Translations under genes and position numbers: made by a program
Origin: an uncultured Shewanella sp.
GTDB taxonomy: Bacteria > Pseudomonadota > Gammaproteobacteria > Enterobacterales > Shewanellaceae
Reading direction: 5' to 3'
DNA length: 64,000 nucleotides
Assembly (NCBI GenBank): GCA_947503555.1
Contig: CANNEE010000001.1
Location: forward strand, 62,001-126,000
Part shown: in pieces, positions 1 to 9,180 of the stretch
Layout of the letters: each line of letters opens with the position of its first letter
Numbering within the stretch: the first letter of the stretch is position 1
The notes under the pieces: generated by a model
What the model saw: only the letters and a program-made list of their open reading frames with translations
Database searches by the model: none
What the model was told of the DNA's origin: nothing

Positions 1-1116
1 GCCGAGGTACGCTAACGCAAGCTCAAACTCTGCTTCGCCAGGATTCTTAAGACCGGCATCTAACGCCTTTTTAAATACTGGAATTGCAGCTTTAAATTGG
101 CGATCGATAGCTAATAAACGCCCTTGCTTAAGGTATAACGCTGCATCATTTTTGACAGCAGCAGCTTCGCCATAAAACTTAGCTGCGCGCTTCATGTCTT
201 TAGCGTTATGATAAAAGCCAGCAAGAATATTTAAAGTCTTCTCATCCTTTTTAATCAAGCCAGATTTCATGTGCTTGTCATAGATCTTAGCAGCTTGATA
301 AGGCGCCCCCTTTTGTGCCATTAACTGGCTCAAACGGGTAATGCTAGCAGCGGTTTCTAAGAAACCATTTTTATAAGCTAAGTCATAAGTAGCAAGAGAT
401 TTATCATAATCTTCTGTCAACAGATAGAACTGTGCTAGCTGCAACCAAAGACGTTTATCGTCTTGGAACAGAGGAACCATAATCTCTAGAACTTTAATGG
501 CATTCTTATACTGCTTCTTATTAAAATAAGCAGTTAACTTCATCTGATAAAGGCCTTTATCAGGCTTATCGATTAATGCCAGACCTTTGTCAGCAACCTC
601 AAGCACCTTATCCCACTGCTTAAGCTCACTATAAGCAATACCTACGCGCTTAAAAACAGTACCATCAACCTTACAGGTAAAGTCCATCCACTTGTTATAG
701 TAAGTAATGGCTTCTTTATACTGCTTCTCTTGCAATAACAGGTCAGCATAGAGTCTTAAGCTAGCACCATGATCCGTACCGCCAAGAATATCAGCATCAA
801 CAGCTGACTTTAGATACTTAATTGCAGTGCCCATTTGAGCTTTTTCTGCATAAAAGTTACCTAACATGCGATCGACATAAGCTTTATCAAACTTAGCTTT
901 AGGATTAGCTTCAAGCAAAATAGCGATTGCATCATCTAAATTGCCTTCAGTGTATGCTTTAAAAGACTTTTGAACCTTTTTAGCAGCTCTTTCACCGACA
1001 GCTTTAGATTGACGCTTTTCAATCGGACACTTTTCTGCTGCTGCGGCGTTCGCAGTCATGCCTAAAGACAATGAAAGGAGTAAAGTAACAGCTAGGCTTT
1101 TATATGGCTTACTCAT
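1..1116 (-). CDS. TPR-repeat protein of the TonB2 operon (3' end outside window)
   Basis: The frame is open from an ATG at 1116 to the window edge, so about 372 residues are visible and the C-terminus is missing. It begins with a signal peptide (MSKPYKSLAVTLLLSLSL, cleavage near ANAAAAEK), so the product is probably periplasmic. The rest is helical with tetratricopeptide-type repeats, for example AIKYLKSAVDADILGG, AITYYNKWMDF and AAIPVFKKALDAG. TPR proteins are protein-protein scaffolds. It starts 1 nt after the tonB2 stop, so it is the distal gene of that operon and probably helps the TonB2 energy-transducing complex in the periplasm. This operon position for a TPR gene is typical of Vibrio and Shewanella TonB2 loci. 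The exact partner cannot be read from sequence. Confidence 0.85.
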   Translation of the reverse strand, partial: MSKPYKSLAVTLLLSLSLGMTANAAAAEKCPIEKRQSKAVGERAAKKVQKSFKAYTEGNLDDAIAILLEANPKAKFDKAYVDRMLGNFYAEKAQMGTAIKYLKSAVDADILGGTDHGASLRLYADLLLQEKQYKEAITYYNKWMDFTCKVDGTVFKRVGIAYSELKQWDKVLEVADKGLALIDKPDKGLYQMKLTAYFNKKQYKNAIKVLEIMVPLFQDDKRLWLQLAQFYLLTEDYDKSLATYDLAYKNGFLETAASITRLSQLMAQKGAPYQAAKIYDKHMKSGLIKKDEKTLNILAGFYHNAKDMKRAAKFYGEAAAVKNDAALYLKQGRLLAIDRQFKAAIPVFKKALDAGLKNPGEAEFELALAYLG

Positions 1117-1117
1117 A

Positions 1118-1741
1118 TTACCCTCCTTTTTGATTATCTAAATTAAAGTCGATCTGTACTTTCATGCCAGGTTGTTTCAGTGCTTTGCCATCAACAATTT
1201 TTGGCTTGTACTTCCACTTCTTCAATGCACGTTTTGCTGCTTTGTTGAAGAGGCGCTTAGGTTCAGCTTTGATCACTTTAATGTCTTCAGTGCCACCTAG
1301 TTCGTTAATAGTAAAGCTTAGTTGAACCCAACCTTCCTTACCATCACGAAGCGCTTTAATTGGCCACTGAGGCTCAATACGAACGATAGGTGTTGCATCA
1401 CCATCACGAGACATCATGTTACCCAGCTTGAAACCGGTGCTCACACCACTTGATGCAACACCGCCCATATTGAATGACATATTAGTGTCAATATCAGATG
1501 AGCTATCTGGTGGCGGCGTATCTGGCAGTGGTGGCTGCTCAGGTGGCGTTGGTGGCTTAGGTTTTACCCTAGGCTTGTCCTGCACTTTGGTATCTTGCTT
1601 GTCCATACTGATCTCAATCACTGGAGAATCAGTTTTAGTGTCGGCGCGCTTGGCGCCGCCACTGACCAAGAAGGCCATGAATACAAACAAGGCAAAAGTA
1701 ACAGCACCACCAACTATCAATGATACTATTGCTCTTAGCAT
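1118..1741 (-). CDS. tonB2: TonB2 energy transducer
   Basis: A 207-residue TonB-family protein. A single N-terminal membrane anchor (about residues 5-27) is followed by a proline-rich periplasmic spacer (about 57-80, KPPTPPEQPPLPDTPPP) and a C-terminal TonB domain (about 115-200, with VRIEPQWPIKALRDGKEGWV and WKYKP). TonB couples the inner-membrane proton motive force to TonB-dependent outer-membrane receptors. It is shorter than E. coli TonB (239 aa), as is usual for the TonB2 class. Its start lies just after exbD2 in the tight operon DUF3450-ttpC-exbB2-exbD2-tonB2-TPR. A TonB-dependent receptor gene lies about 4 kb upstream and is a plausible client. Confidence 0.93.
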   Translation of the reverse strand: MLRAIVSLIVGGAVTFALFVFMAFLVSGGAKRADTKTDSPVIEISMDKQDTKVQDKPRVKPKPPTPPEQPPLPDTPPPDSSSDIDTNMSFNMGGVASSGVSTGFKLGNMMSRDGDATPIVRIEPQWPIKALRDGKEGWVQLSFTINELGGTEDIKVIKAEPKRLFNKAAKRALKKWKYKPKIVDGKALKQPGMKVQIDFNLDNQKGG

Positions 1742-1742
1742 A

Positions 1743-2147
1743 TTAGTCTTTCCCCGCAGAAACAGAAATCTTATCGATACCTGCTTTTTTCACGTTATCC
1801 ATGACTTTAATTACTAAGCCGTGTTCCGCTTCTTTATCTGCTTCGATAAGTACTGCAGCTTCAGGTGACTCAGCAAGCATACGCTCAACGTTAGCAGTTA
1901 CACGCTCTACGTCTACTTGACGGTTTTCCATCTTAATGACACCTGTTTTACTGACGCCGATAAAGATGTTTGCCGATTTCTTCGTTGTCGCTTGAGAAGC
2001 TTCTGGCTTGTTATAGTCAAGACCAGATGGCTTAATAAACGACGTAGTTACGATGAAGAAAATCAACATGATGAACACGATGTCTAGCATCGGTGTCATA
2101 TCAATTTGTGCTTCTTCATCCACACTGGAATGTTTTTTACGTGCCAT
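1743..2147 (-). CDS. exbD2: ExbD2 proton-channel subunit
   Basis: ExbD/TolR family, 134 aa. A short cytoplasmic N-terminus is followed by one membrane segment (about 20-40, MLDIVFIMLIFFIVTTSF), which includes the conserved membrane aspartate (D22) needed for proton use, and then a periplasmic domain. I chose the ATG at 2147 (MARKKHSS) over an in-frame TTG at 2153 because the AGAGAG ribosome-binding site is about 7 nt before the ATG. ExbD works with ExbB and TonB to energise outer-membrane transport. It sits between exbB2 and tonB2 with small gaps, consistent with co-translation. Confidence 0.93.
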   Translation of the reverse strand: MARKKHSSVDEEAQIDMTPMLDIVFIMLIFFIVTTSFIKPSGLDYNKPEASQATTKKSANIFIGVSKTGVIKMENRQVDVERVTANVERMLAESPEAAVLIEADKEAEHGLVIKVMDNVKKAGIDKISVSAGKD

Positions 2148-2160
2148 GTTCAATCTCTCT

Positions 2161-2688
2161 CTAGTGGTGTGGCAAGCTATCTTTTAGCTTCTCAAGGCTG
2201 ATCTTCATCTTTGCATCTAGTCGAGTACTAAAGAATACTCCCGACAGTGCTGCAACCATTCCAGCCATAGTTGGCATGGTTGCCATTGAAATACCAGCTG
2301 CCATCATACGAGCGTTACTCGTACCATGAACTGCCATCACATCAAATACTTGAATCATACCTGTTACTGTTCCCAATAGACCTATCATTGGGCAGATAGC
2401 AACTAAGGTTTTGATTAGTAGCATTCCCGCGTTTAATTCTTGTTTGGCTTGGGACATCCAAGCTTCACGGATACGGTGCGCATACCAAGAGGTCGAGTCC
2501 TCTCTTGCGTCCCATGCGGCGATAATTGCTTTATGTTTAGCTGGAAATACCCAGTTTAGGTACCAGTAACGTTCAAGCATTAACACCCACATAAGGAATA
2601 ACACGCCGGCTACCAACCAGAGGACGTCGCCTCCGGAGGCCATGAAGCCCCTGACGGAATCTAGGATGTCCATCAGGAATAGCATCAT
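2161..2688 (-). CDS. exbB2: ExbB2 proton-channel subunit (short form)
   Basis: MotA/TolQ/ExbB family, 175 aa, with about three membrane segments (near 14-34, 88-110 and 125-150) and the family core LVAICPMIGLLGTVTGMI. This is the compact ExbB typical of TonB2 systems; E. coli ExbB is 244 aa. It forms the inner-membrane channel that supplies energy to TonB2 with ExbD2. Its ATG overlaps the ttpC stop by 1 nt (TAATG), which indicates translational coupling. It is the second MotA/TolQ/ExbB member in this operon, the first being TtpC. Confidence 0.93.
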   Translation of the reverse strand: MMLFLMDILDSVRGFMASGGDVLWLVAGVLFLMWVLMLERYWYLNWVFPAKHKAIIAAWDAREDSTSWYAHRIREAWMSQAKQELNAGMLLIKTLVAICPMIGLLGTVTGMIQVFDVMAVHGTSNARMMAAGISMATMPTMAGMVAALSGVFFSTRLDAKMKISLEKLKDSLPHH

Positions 2689-4043
2689 TATTCAGCCCTC
2701 TTCTCTGCGTGTTCAGCAACAAGACCAGCACTTTGCTCTTCTAGTACTTGTACTACAGATTTACTCTTAGCACTTACAATTGCGTGTAAAAGCATTAGTG
2801 GTAGTGCAGCAATCAGACCCTGTACAGTTGTGATAAGCGCCATAGAAATACCGCCTGCCATCAGTTTAGGATCGCCTGTACCAAATAGCTGGATACTTTG
2901 GAAGGTAGCAATCATACCCGTTACCGTACCAAGTAGACCCATCATAGGCGCGATAGCTGCAAATACCTTGATAATTGAAATACCACTTTCTAGTTTAGGC
3001 GTTTCTTTCAGAATTGCTTCGTCCAGTTTAAGCTCTAGCGTCTCAACGTCACCAGACTTGTTGTCTTGGTATGCTTGAAGTACGCGACCTAGAGGGTTGT
3101 TACCAGGATTAGCAACATTCTTACGCTGTGCATTTACCTTAGCGCCAACAGCATATAGCGTAAACAGCTTGAATAACGCAATTAATGCACCAACAGCTAG
3201 AATACCGATAATGATGTAACCAATTGGGCCACCCGCTTCGATACGCTCTTCAAGAGACGCTTTTTGTGTGAATACATTAAGTAGCACACCACGAGCAGGG
3301 TCAACGAATAGCTTAGCGTAGCCTGAGTTGGTGCCAACGAAGTTCTTAACACTGCTTACGTGTTGACCACCTGGTTGCTGAGAAAGCTCCTGAATAAGGC
3401 CTAGCTCAGGGTTGTAAACAACATAGTGACCATCTGCAAGAAGGTTGTATGCACCAACACGAGTTACTTGAGTGTTATGAACACTACCGTCAATACCCGT
3501 TACAGATGCGTCAAAGTTTACAACCTTACCTGACTCTGCCATTTCGAATAACTGCTCTTCCCAGAAGCGCTCTAGTTCATCAATCTTAGGAAGCTGCTTA
3601 CGCGCACCTAAGTCAGCAATGAACTTGTCACGACCAGGATATTGTGCAGAGACATTCGAGCTAACAAGCTTACCAGCGAAATCACCAGCTTCACCTTTAA
3701 CAACACCGAACATTTCACCCAAGTCACCTTGAGCAGCTTTTAGATCTTCTTCTAACTGAGCGATACGACGCTCGTTATCTAGGAAAGCTTGGTTTAGATC
3801 TTTACCGCGTTGTTTTTCACGCGCTAAAGCTTGTTTTTCACGCTTTAGCAGCGCTGCTTTATCGCCACGCTCATTAAGAAACTCTTTTTCGCGCTTGGCG
3901 TTATTTTTAGCATCTTGAGCTCTATCAACTTTAACTTGTTGTAGCAGCTCTTGGATATTTTTAGGCGCGTCAGCTGCGCTAACCATACCAGCAGTTAGTG
4001 ATAAACTCGCAGCTACTAGTGCGGACGTAATTAACTTTTTCAT
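2688..4043 (-). CDS. ttpC: TtpC-like MotA/TolQ/ExbB protein with periplasmic coiled coil
   Basis: A 451-residue protein with a signal peptide (cleavage near VSAADAPKN), a charged coiled coil (about 30-110), a periplasmic domain (about 115-265) and a C-terminal MotA/TolQ/ExbB channel domain (membrane segments near 273-297, 360-382 and 400-425, with FAAIAPMMGLLGTVTGMI). In Vibrio, TtpC is an extra component required for TonB2 function. The domain order and its place just before exbB2-exbD2-tonB2 match that family. It overlaps both neighbouring genes by 1 nt. The N-terminal extension presumably spans the periplasm toward receptor or TonB2. The role is inferred from homology and context. Confidence 0.9.
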   Translation of the reverse strand: MKKLITSALVAASLSLTAGMVSAADAPKNIQELLQQVKVDRAQDAKNNAKREKEFLNERGDKAALLKREKQALAREKQRGKDLNQAFLDNERRIAQLEEDLKAAQGDLGEMFGVVKGEAGDFAGKLVSSNVSAQYPGRDKFIADLGARKQLPKIDELERFWEEQLFEMAESGKVVNFDASVTGIDGSVHNTQVTRVGAYNLLADGHYVVYNPELGLIQELSQQPGGQHVSSVKNFVGTNSGYAKLFVDPARGVLLNVFTQKASLEERIEAGGPIGYIIIGILAVGALIALFKLFTLYAVGAKVNAQRKNVANPGNNPLGRVLQAYQDNKSGDVETLELKLDEAILKETPKLESGISIIKVFAAIAPMMGLLGTVTGMIATFQSIQLFGTGDPKLMAGGISMALITTVQGLIAALPLMLLHAIVSAKSKSVVQVLEEQSAGLVAEHAEKRAE

Positions 4044-4825
4044 TATTGTGCAGCCTCCGCAGCAGGAATTGGTAACGCAAACATATCAGGAGCACCTTGA
4101 CCACGTGCTTGGCGAATAGCCTTAGTGATACTACGTAGGTAGCTGTCTTCTAGCTTGTCCCAACCCTTAGTTTCAGGGTTATATTTCCACGCTGACTTTT
4201 GGTCTAGGCTCTGCGCATATAGACCAACGCGGCCAAAGTTGATGAAATCGACTAGAATTTCTTTGCCATTGATTTCAAGCTGACCTTGCTCTGCATTCAT
4301 CTTAGAGCCATATTCACGCTCGATGTTATATGCATCAAGGATAAGACGATATTTTTCTGCCAATGTCACTTCGGCAGTATTAAGCATTGTCTTTAGACGC
4401 TCAACACGTGCTTGACGAACTTCTTGGTTAAATGGCAAATCAAGCTTTACAAACTGCTCTAGAGCATCAACCATTTTAAACATTAGTGGCACTACACCTT
4501 GACGAAGTGCGTCAACACCATCGATATCGTCTTGGATAAGCTTCATTGTTGCTTCTTGGTCTGCAACAAGTGTAGCGACATAGTCATTATATGCCTTTAA
4601 AGACTCACGCTCATCTGCAACGTTACCGTATTCGAATAACATATCCTGAGCTTGGTCAAAATACTTGTTAACTTTCTTTTGAGATGCTGCAGCGGCGGCA
4701 TGAATTTGCGAATCTGCTTTTTGAGCATCGCTTAATGGATCTGCAGCGACTAGGTTACTGCTGGCAATCGCCAACACACCAAAAAGCGCAGTAGCGATTT
4801 TCGTTCTATTGCTTACCTTGGACAT
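4043..4825 (-). CDS. DUF3450 periplasmic protein, first gene of the TonB2 operon
   Basis: A 260-residue DUF3450-family protein. The N-terminus is a signal peptide ending near SNLVAADP; the mature part is almost entirely helical with coiled-coil character (about 30-150) and the family stretch EREYGSKMNAEQG. I prefer the ATG at 4825 (MSKVSNRTK) to an in-frame TTG at 4834. DUF3450 genes habitually lie directly before ttpC-exbB2-exbD2-tonB2 in Vibrio and Shewanella. The product is probably a periplasmic accessory of the TonB2 machine, but its biochemical role is unknown. Its stop overlaps the ttpC start by 1 nt (TAATG). Confidence 0.88.
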   Translation of the reverse strand: MSKVSNRTKIATALFGVLAIASSNLVAADPLSDAQKADSQIHAAAAASQKKVNKYFDQAQDMLFEYGNVADERESLKAYNDYVATLVADQEATMKLIQDDIDGVDALRQGVVPLMFKMVDALEQFVKLDLPFNQEVRQARVERLKTMLNTAEVTLAEKYRLILDAYNIEREYGSKMNAEQGQLEINGKEILVDFINFGRVGLYAQSLDQKSAWKYNPETKGWDKLEDSYLRSITKAIRQARGQGAPDMFALPIPAAEAAQ

Positions 4826-5211
4826 AGTTCCCAACCAATTTGAAGTGAATTTATAAACTTTTGACTTGTTTTATACGCCAGCTTTTAGTCCCCCTAAAGG
4901 ACCTCCTGACTACAAGTACATAATTATCTTGATGATTGTTAATTTTATTTTCAGTTTACTATGCTGTTAAGGCATAGACCCGCAGGCATGATTCCATAAA
5001 ATGTTGACCTATGTCAATAATCCGTGGCCTATAAACTAACCAAAAAAATATGCATTTACTTATTTTGCGTAAGAGTGAATATTATTTTTGATAACAGACC
5101 CAAAAAAACACACAAATACAACATTTTATTAACAAAAAAACAAAAGAAAAGTACACCCTCTAATCTAACTTACCCAGCAGAATTAATATAAAAATGGAAG
5201 TTGCGCTAACA
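4826..5211. other. Intergenic region upstream of the TonB2 operon
   Basis: About 386 bp without a convincing gene. It must hold the promoter of the TonB2 operon, transcribed leftward. The part from 5041 to 5160 is very A-rich on the plus strand. A stretch at 4922-4940 resembles a Fur box at only about 11 of 19 positions, too weak to call. No clear rho-independent terminator is visible for the upstream methyltransferase gene that ends at 5212. Confidence 0.4.
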
Positions 5212-6162
5212 TTAGCCTTTATTGATAATAATATTCCAACCAAGAACTTGTTCTTCATCATTTGTTAATGTAGAGATGGAGCAAAGTCTCCCATTGAACT
5301 TTGCTATGAGAGATAGCATTTCAGCGAGCTTATACTCATCTCTGGCTGCAGCGACGAGCTCCTTTAGTCTCTCTTTGAGTTCTGCAAGTTGCTCGTTCAT
5401 AAATGTTAAGTAATCACGTTTTTTCTCGAGAGACCAGAACAGGCCATTTTTGAAAATATTGGCTAAATATGTCATGAGCTCTGTATCGATCAAGGCCTTT
5501 TCGTTTACGCTAACCAGTTGATTAATCTTGTCGTTCAGCTGTTTTCGTAGAGCTTCGCAGCTCGAATCTTGCTTAACTTTTGCCAGATCTTCAGCAGATG
5601 TAATTTCACCCATAGCTTCAATTAATTCAGAAAGTGTTGTTAACAATTTCTTTTCATTTATCTCACTTAACATCTTAAGAATTTGGCTATTCCTTTCGAT
5701 GACCATCGACTTGTCATGATGCATAACAAAGCACAATTGCCCACCATTTTTGCAAACTCTCAATGCTTCAGGGATTGATAAGCTTAATTTTGAATACTCT
5801 ATTCCAAATTGAGATACCACCAAATCAAACTGACCATCTTCTAAATCAAGCTGTTCACAATTGATGTTTGAAAGTAACTCAATATTGACCTTGCTTGATT
5901 CGTTTACAAGAGGAGTAGTTTTTACTTCTGCTAGATCTACACCAGTAACAACGCCTTCTATCTGTTCTGACAACAGCTCTCTAAACACTAAAGGTATTGC
6001 TCCATTTCCTGTAGCAATATCCAACACTTTAAAGCCATTGCTTAACTTTCTACTTTGTGACTTCCATACATCTTTTAAAGCACCTTGGTAATTGCCTTTA
6101 AAACTATCTCCAAAAGAAGTTAGATGCCCCTGAAGCCAATATTCACTCCAATGATTTGCCAT
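5212..6162 (-). CDS. Class I SAM-dependent methyltransferase, target unknown
   Basis: A 316-residue protein. Residues about 40-170 form a Rossmann-type methyltransferase fold with motif I VLDIATGNGAIP, an acidic GVDLAE strand end and FDLVVSQFGIEY. The C-terminal half (about 175-290) is helical, with a charged stretch (NEQLAELKERLKELVAAARD) that may be coiled coil or a dimer interface. The N-terminal WSEYWLQGHLTSFG element is probably part of a substrate pocket. I use the ATG at 6162 because GGGTG lies just before it; an in-frame TTG at 6183 would add seven residues. The gene stands alone between the receptor terminator and the TonB2 operon. Substrate (small molecule, lipid or protein) cannot be told from sequence. 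Confidence 0.75.
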   Translation of the reverse strand: MANHWSEYWLQGHLTSFGDSFKGNYQGALKDVWKSQSRKLSNGFKVLDIATGNGAIPLVFRELLSEQIEGVVTGVDLAEVKTTPLVNESSKVNIELLSNINCEQLDLEDGQFDLVVSQFGIEYSKLSLSIPEALRVCKNGGQLCFVMHHDKSMVIERNSQILKMLSEINEKKLLTTLSELIEAMGEITSAEDLAKVKQDSSCEALRKQLNDKINQLVSVNEKALIDTELMTYLANIFKNGLFWSLEKKRDYLTFMNEQLAELKERLKELVAAARDEYKLAEMLSLIAKFNGRLCSISTLTNDEEQVLGWNIIINKG

Positions 6163-6220
6163 AATAACACCCAATAAGAACAACGAAAGCTAACAGCCTA
6201 CACTTTAAAAAAGGTAAAAA

Positions 6221-6242
6221 AAAGAGCCCCTTGGGGCTCTTT
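6221..6242 (-). terminator. Rho-independent terminator after the TonB-dependent receptor
   Basis: A perfect 8-bp GC-rich inverted repeat AGAGCCCC/GGGGCTCT with a 2-nt spacer, flanked by A-runs on one side and T-runs on the other. Read on the minus strand it ends in a U-run, so it terminates the receptor transcript; flanking sequence would also permit action on the plus strand. Confidence 0.85.
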
Positions 6243-6258
6243 TTCATACTAACAAGTC

Positions 6259-8895
6259 TTAGAACTTGATAGTGTAGCTTGCACGATACTCACGACCATA
6301 GTTGTTATATAGGTCTGCATTCTCATACTTACCATCAGAACTTAGTACTGGATCTTCATCTGTCAGGTTGTTGATACCAAGTAGAAGTTGACCGTAGTCA
6401 CCAGCATCATATACATAACTTACGTTATGGATAGTCCATGAATCCAACTTACCAGTAGGGTTAAAGCTGCTATCACGGTCTTCAGCAGTAGAGTCAGTAT
6501 ACTGAATGTTCCAAGATACTAAGTGATCACCCATGGTATAGCTAGCAGTCAAGTTAGACTTCCACTCAGGTTGACCAGACCAACCAGCCGTATCAGTTAG
6601 TACGTCTTCGTTGTTAGCATCAAGCTGACCGATGAAGTTCTTATAAGATAGAACGAAGCTATTTGTCCAGTTAATGCCAAACTCACCAACTTCAGTCTCA
6701 AAGTTACCGTTCATGGCTAAGTCGATACCTTCAATTTCAAGGGTACCGTTGTTTTGGTAACCTGTACCAACTTCTAGAGCCTTACCAAGAGTTCCGCCAG
6801 GACCATTTGGCGCACGCTTAACATAGAAAGTGCTATCAGGAGTCAAAGAACCATTATCAATCTTAGTCATAACCTGAGTGTTAGATAACTGAGTGATAAC
6901 ATCTTCGATGTTTAGGTTGAAGTAGTCTAACTTCACAGTGAAGTCGTCAACAACATCCCACACAACACCAAAGTTAATGTACTCAGAAGTTTCAGCACCT
7001 AGGTTATCGTTAGCAGAGATGTAAGTGTCGATCTGGCCACTCTTACAACCTTCAGTTGTACCTGCGTTAGATAAACAGAACGCATAGTCAGTACCAGTTT
7101 GAGCACTAAAAGTAGTCGCTGCATATAACTGATCTAGAGAAGGTGCACGGAATGCTTCAGAGTAAGATGCACGGAACACTAAGTTATCAAGAGCCTGCCA
7201 ACGAACAGACGCTTTTGGAGACAATTCATTACCAAAGTCACTGTACTTATCGTAACGAGCAGCAAGGTTGATCTCAACTTCATCCATAACTGGAATTACC
7301 GTCTCGTAGAACATCGCCTGAACGTCGCGATCTCCACCTGCAGAGTTACCAGCACTACCACCGATACGGCCAGCTTCAGATTGCGCATCATAGATTGAAG
7401 CATAAGACTGCTCAAAATACTCAGCACCAATATAGTGGCTGATTGCACCACCAGCTACTTCACCGGCTTCGAAGCCAATACCAGCATAATACTGATGGAA
7501 CTCAGAAGAGTCTTCAGTTAGCGTTGTTGCTTTCATGTTAGCAACACCAGCTTCTGAGCCTAGATCAATATCGTTTTGCTGGTTATAAGCAAGACCAGCA
7601 TAGCTCAAGTAGTACTTACCAACAGACTTGTTATCTGCCTTGTTATAGTGATAGTAAGCTTCCCAAGTCGCATCATCCCAAGAGCTAATTGTGCCTTTGA
7701 AGCCCATTAAGTAATCTTGGTTGTAGTCAGTTACGTTACCATCACGGTTGCCGATATCAACCCAACGGAAGTAACCAGTAGTTTCTTCTCCAAATGGGTT
7801 GTGAGGATTGTCAGCAGCCATGTTTCTCCATGCTGCAGCAGGTGGAGCATAACGACCAAATGACTCGTTTTGAGTAAACATGATGCGGCCGAACCATTCT
7901 ACATCTTCAGCAACTTCATAGTTAGCATCAACATATACTGTGTTACGGTCAACAGATGCTTTGTTATAAGAAACGTTAGCATATGCAAACATACAGTACT
8001 CAGAACCAGGAGCCCAGTCGCTATCAGCACGTACTCTCGCGAAAGTATCGTTACCATATTCAGCGATTAAGTCATCACATAGAGGTGAAGCTTGAGTGGT
8101 CGCAAAATCTGGAGATGCAACAGTTGCACCATAAATACTCCAACCATCAGTTTCGTCATAAGCTTGGATGATGCCATCACCATCAAGGTCAGTCATCTTA
8201 GCTTTAGTATACTCACGGTCACCATCTGAGATACCTTCACGGTCTTGGTGATCGAAAGAGAAGGTAATATTACCTTTGTCCATTTGGTAACCAGCTGTTA
8301 CCGAGAACTCTTTACTTGTTAGCCCGTCATCACGATCACGGCTACCAGCACCAACATTGAATTCTAGACCTTGATAGTCTTTCTTCATGATGATGTTTAC
8401 AACACCAGCAATCGCATCAGAACCATAGGTAGACGAAGCACCATCAGTTAGGATATCGATACGCTCTACTGCTGCCATAGGGATAGCATTCAAGTTAGCT
8501 GATGCGCCACCTAAAGTTGGAGAACCTGGGAAACGCTTACCATCGATAAGAACTAGAGTACGGCTTGAACCTGCACCACGCAAATCGATAGTTGCTTGAG
8601 ACTGAGCAGAGCTACCAGAGCGTTCAGAGAAAGAACCGAAAGAGTTTAAGTTAGAGTTACGAAGAGCATCAGCAACAGTAAAGTTACCTTCCATCTTCAT
8701 ATCTTCAGTAGTGATACTCGTGATAGGAGAAGCACCTTCAAGGTCACTACGCTGAATGCGAGAACCGGTAACTTCAATACGTTCTACTGAATCTTCTTCA
8801 GCAGCGAATACTGCCGGTGCGCTAAATGCTGTTGCAGCTGCGCCACCAACTAGTGCAAAGCGCACTGAATTAGCCAAAAAGCTATTCTTATGCAT
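6259..8895 (-). CDS. TonB-dependent outer-membrane receptor
   Basis: About 878 aa. A signal peptide (MHKNSFLANSVRFALVGGAA, cleavage near VFAAEED) is followed by a TonB-box-like region (SVERIEVTGSRI), a plug domain (about 40-170, with TLVLIDGKRFPG and YGSDAIAGVVNIIMKKDYQG) and a 22-strand-type barrel ending YRASYTIKF, with the usual terminal Phe. I take the ATG at 8895 because AGGGAG sits 7 nt before it; longer in-frame starts up to 8973 lack such a site. Loop cysteines occur in pairs, possibly disulphides. The class imports substrates with TonB energy, here plausibly from the TonB2 operon nearby. The ligand is unknown; nothing marks it as specific for siderophore, peptide or glycan. Confidence 0.9.
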   Translation of the reverse strand: MHKNSFLANSVRFALVGGAAATAFSAPAVFAAEEDSVERIEVTGSRIQRSDLEGASPITSITTEDMKMEGNFTVADALRNSNLNSFGSFSERSGSSAQSQATIDLRGAGSSRTLVLIDGKRFPGSPTLGGASANLNAIPMAAVERIDILTDGASSTYGSDAIAGVVNIIMKKDYQGLEFNVGAGSRDRDDGLTSKEFSVTAGYQMDKGNITFSFDHQDREGISDGDREYTKAKMTDLDGDGIIQAYDETDGWSIYGATVASPDFATTQASPLCDDLIAEYGNDTFARVRADSDWAPGSEYCMFAYANVSYNKASVDRNTVYVDANYEVAEDVEWFGRIMFTQNESFGRYAPPAAAWRNMAADNPHNPFGEETTGYFRWVDIGNRDGNVTDYNQDYLMGFKGTISSWDDATWEAYYHYNKADNKSVGKYYLSYAGLAYNQQNDIDLGSEAGVANMKATTLTEDSSEFHQYYAGIGFEAGEVAGGAISHYIGAEYFEQSYASIYDAQSEAGRIGGSAGNSAGGDRDVQAMFYETVIPVMDEVEINLAARYDKYSDFGNELSPKASVRWQALDNLVFRASYSEAFRAPSLDQLYAATTFSAQTGTDYAFCLSNAGTTEGCKSGQIDTYISANDNLGAETSEYINFGVVWDVVDDFTVKLDYFNLNIEDVITQLSNTQVMTKIDNGSLTPDSTFYVKRAPNGPGGTLGKALEVGTGYQNNGTLEIEGIDLAMNGNFETEVGEFGINWTNSFVLSYKNFIGQLDANNEDVLTDTAGWSGQPEWKSNLTASYTMGDHLVSWNIQYTDSTAEDRDSSFNPTGKLDSWTIHNVSYVYDAGDYGQLLLGINNLTDEDPVLSSDGKYENADLYNNYGREYRASYTIKF

Positions 8896-9180
8896 TATCA
8901 TTCTCCCTGGACATTTATGTCTTTTATTATTCCAACCCATATAAAAAGGATTGTTTGTGTTTTGATGTAGCACGTTAGGTTACATCTTTTATAATTTGCA
9001 AAGGCATAAAATCACATTTGACACATTTTATCAACATCTGATGCAAAATATTCTTTAAATAACGAATAACTTGAGCGTTAGAAGTGAAAGCCTTTTTATT
9101 GTCGCTCAAAGGCAGCCAGCCCACAGGGCACCAGTAAAAAACCATAAAAACAACAACTAACAACAAGGAGGTGTACCTAT

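Noticed and set aside
1416-1817. 133-codon plus-strand ORF over tonB2/exbD2
   Set aside because: Lies opposite well-supported genes; Ser/Gly/Val-rich composition reflects the antisense of the TonB proline region.
4922-4940. Possible Fur box upstream of the TonB2 operon
   Set aside because: Only about 11 of 19 positions fit the consensus in an A/T-rich region, which is expected by chance.
8896-8973. N-terminal extension of the TonB-dependent receptor
   Set aside because: The extra 26 residues precede the true signal peptide and lack a ribosome-binding site; AGGGAG is placed for the ATG at 8895.
8975-9166. Leftward 63-codon ORF in the receptor leader
   Set aside because: Only a TTG start, no ribosome-binding site, Val/Cys-rich start without a recognisable family; likely chance.
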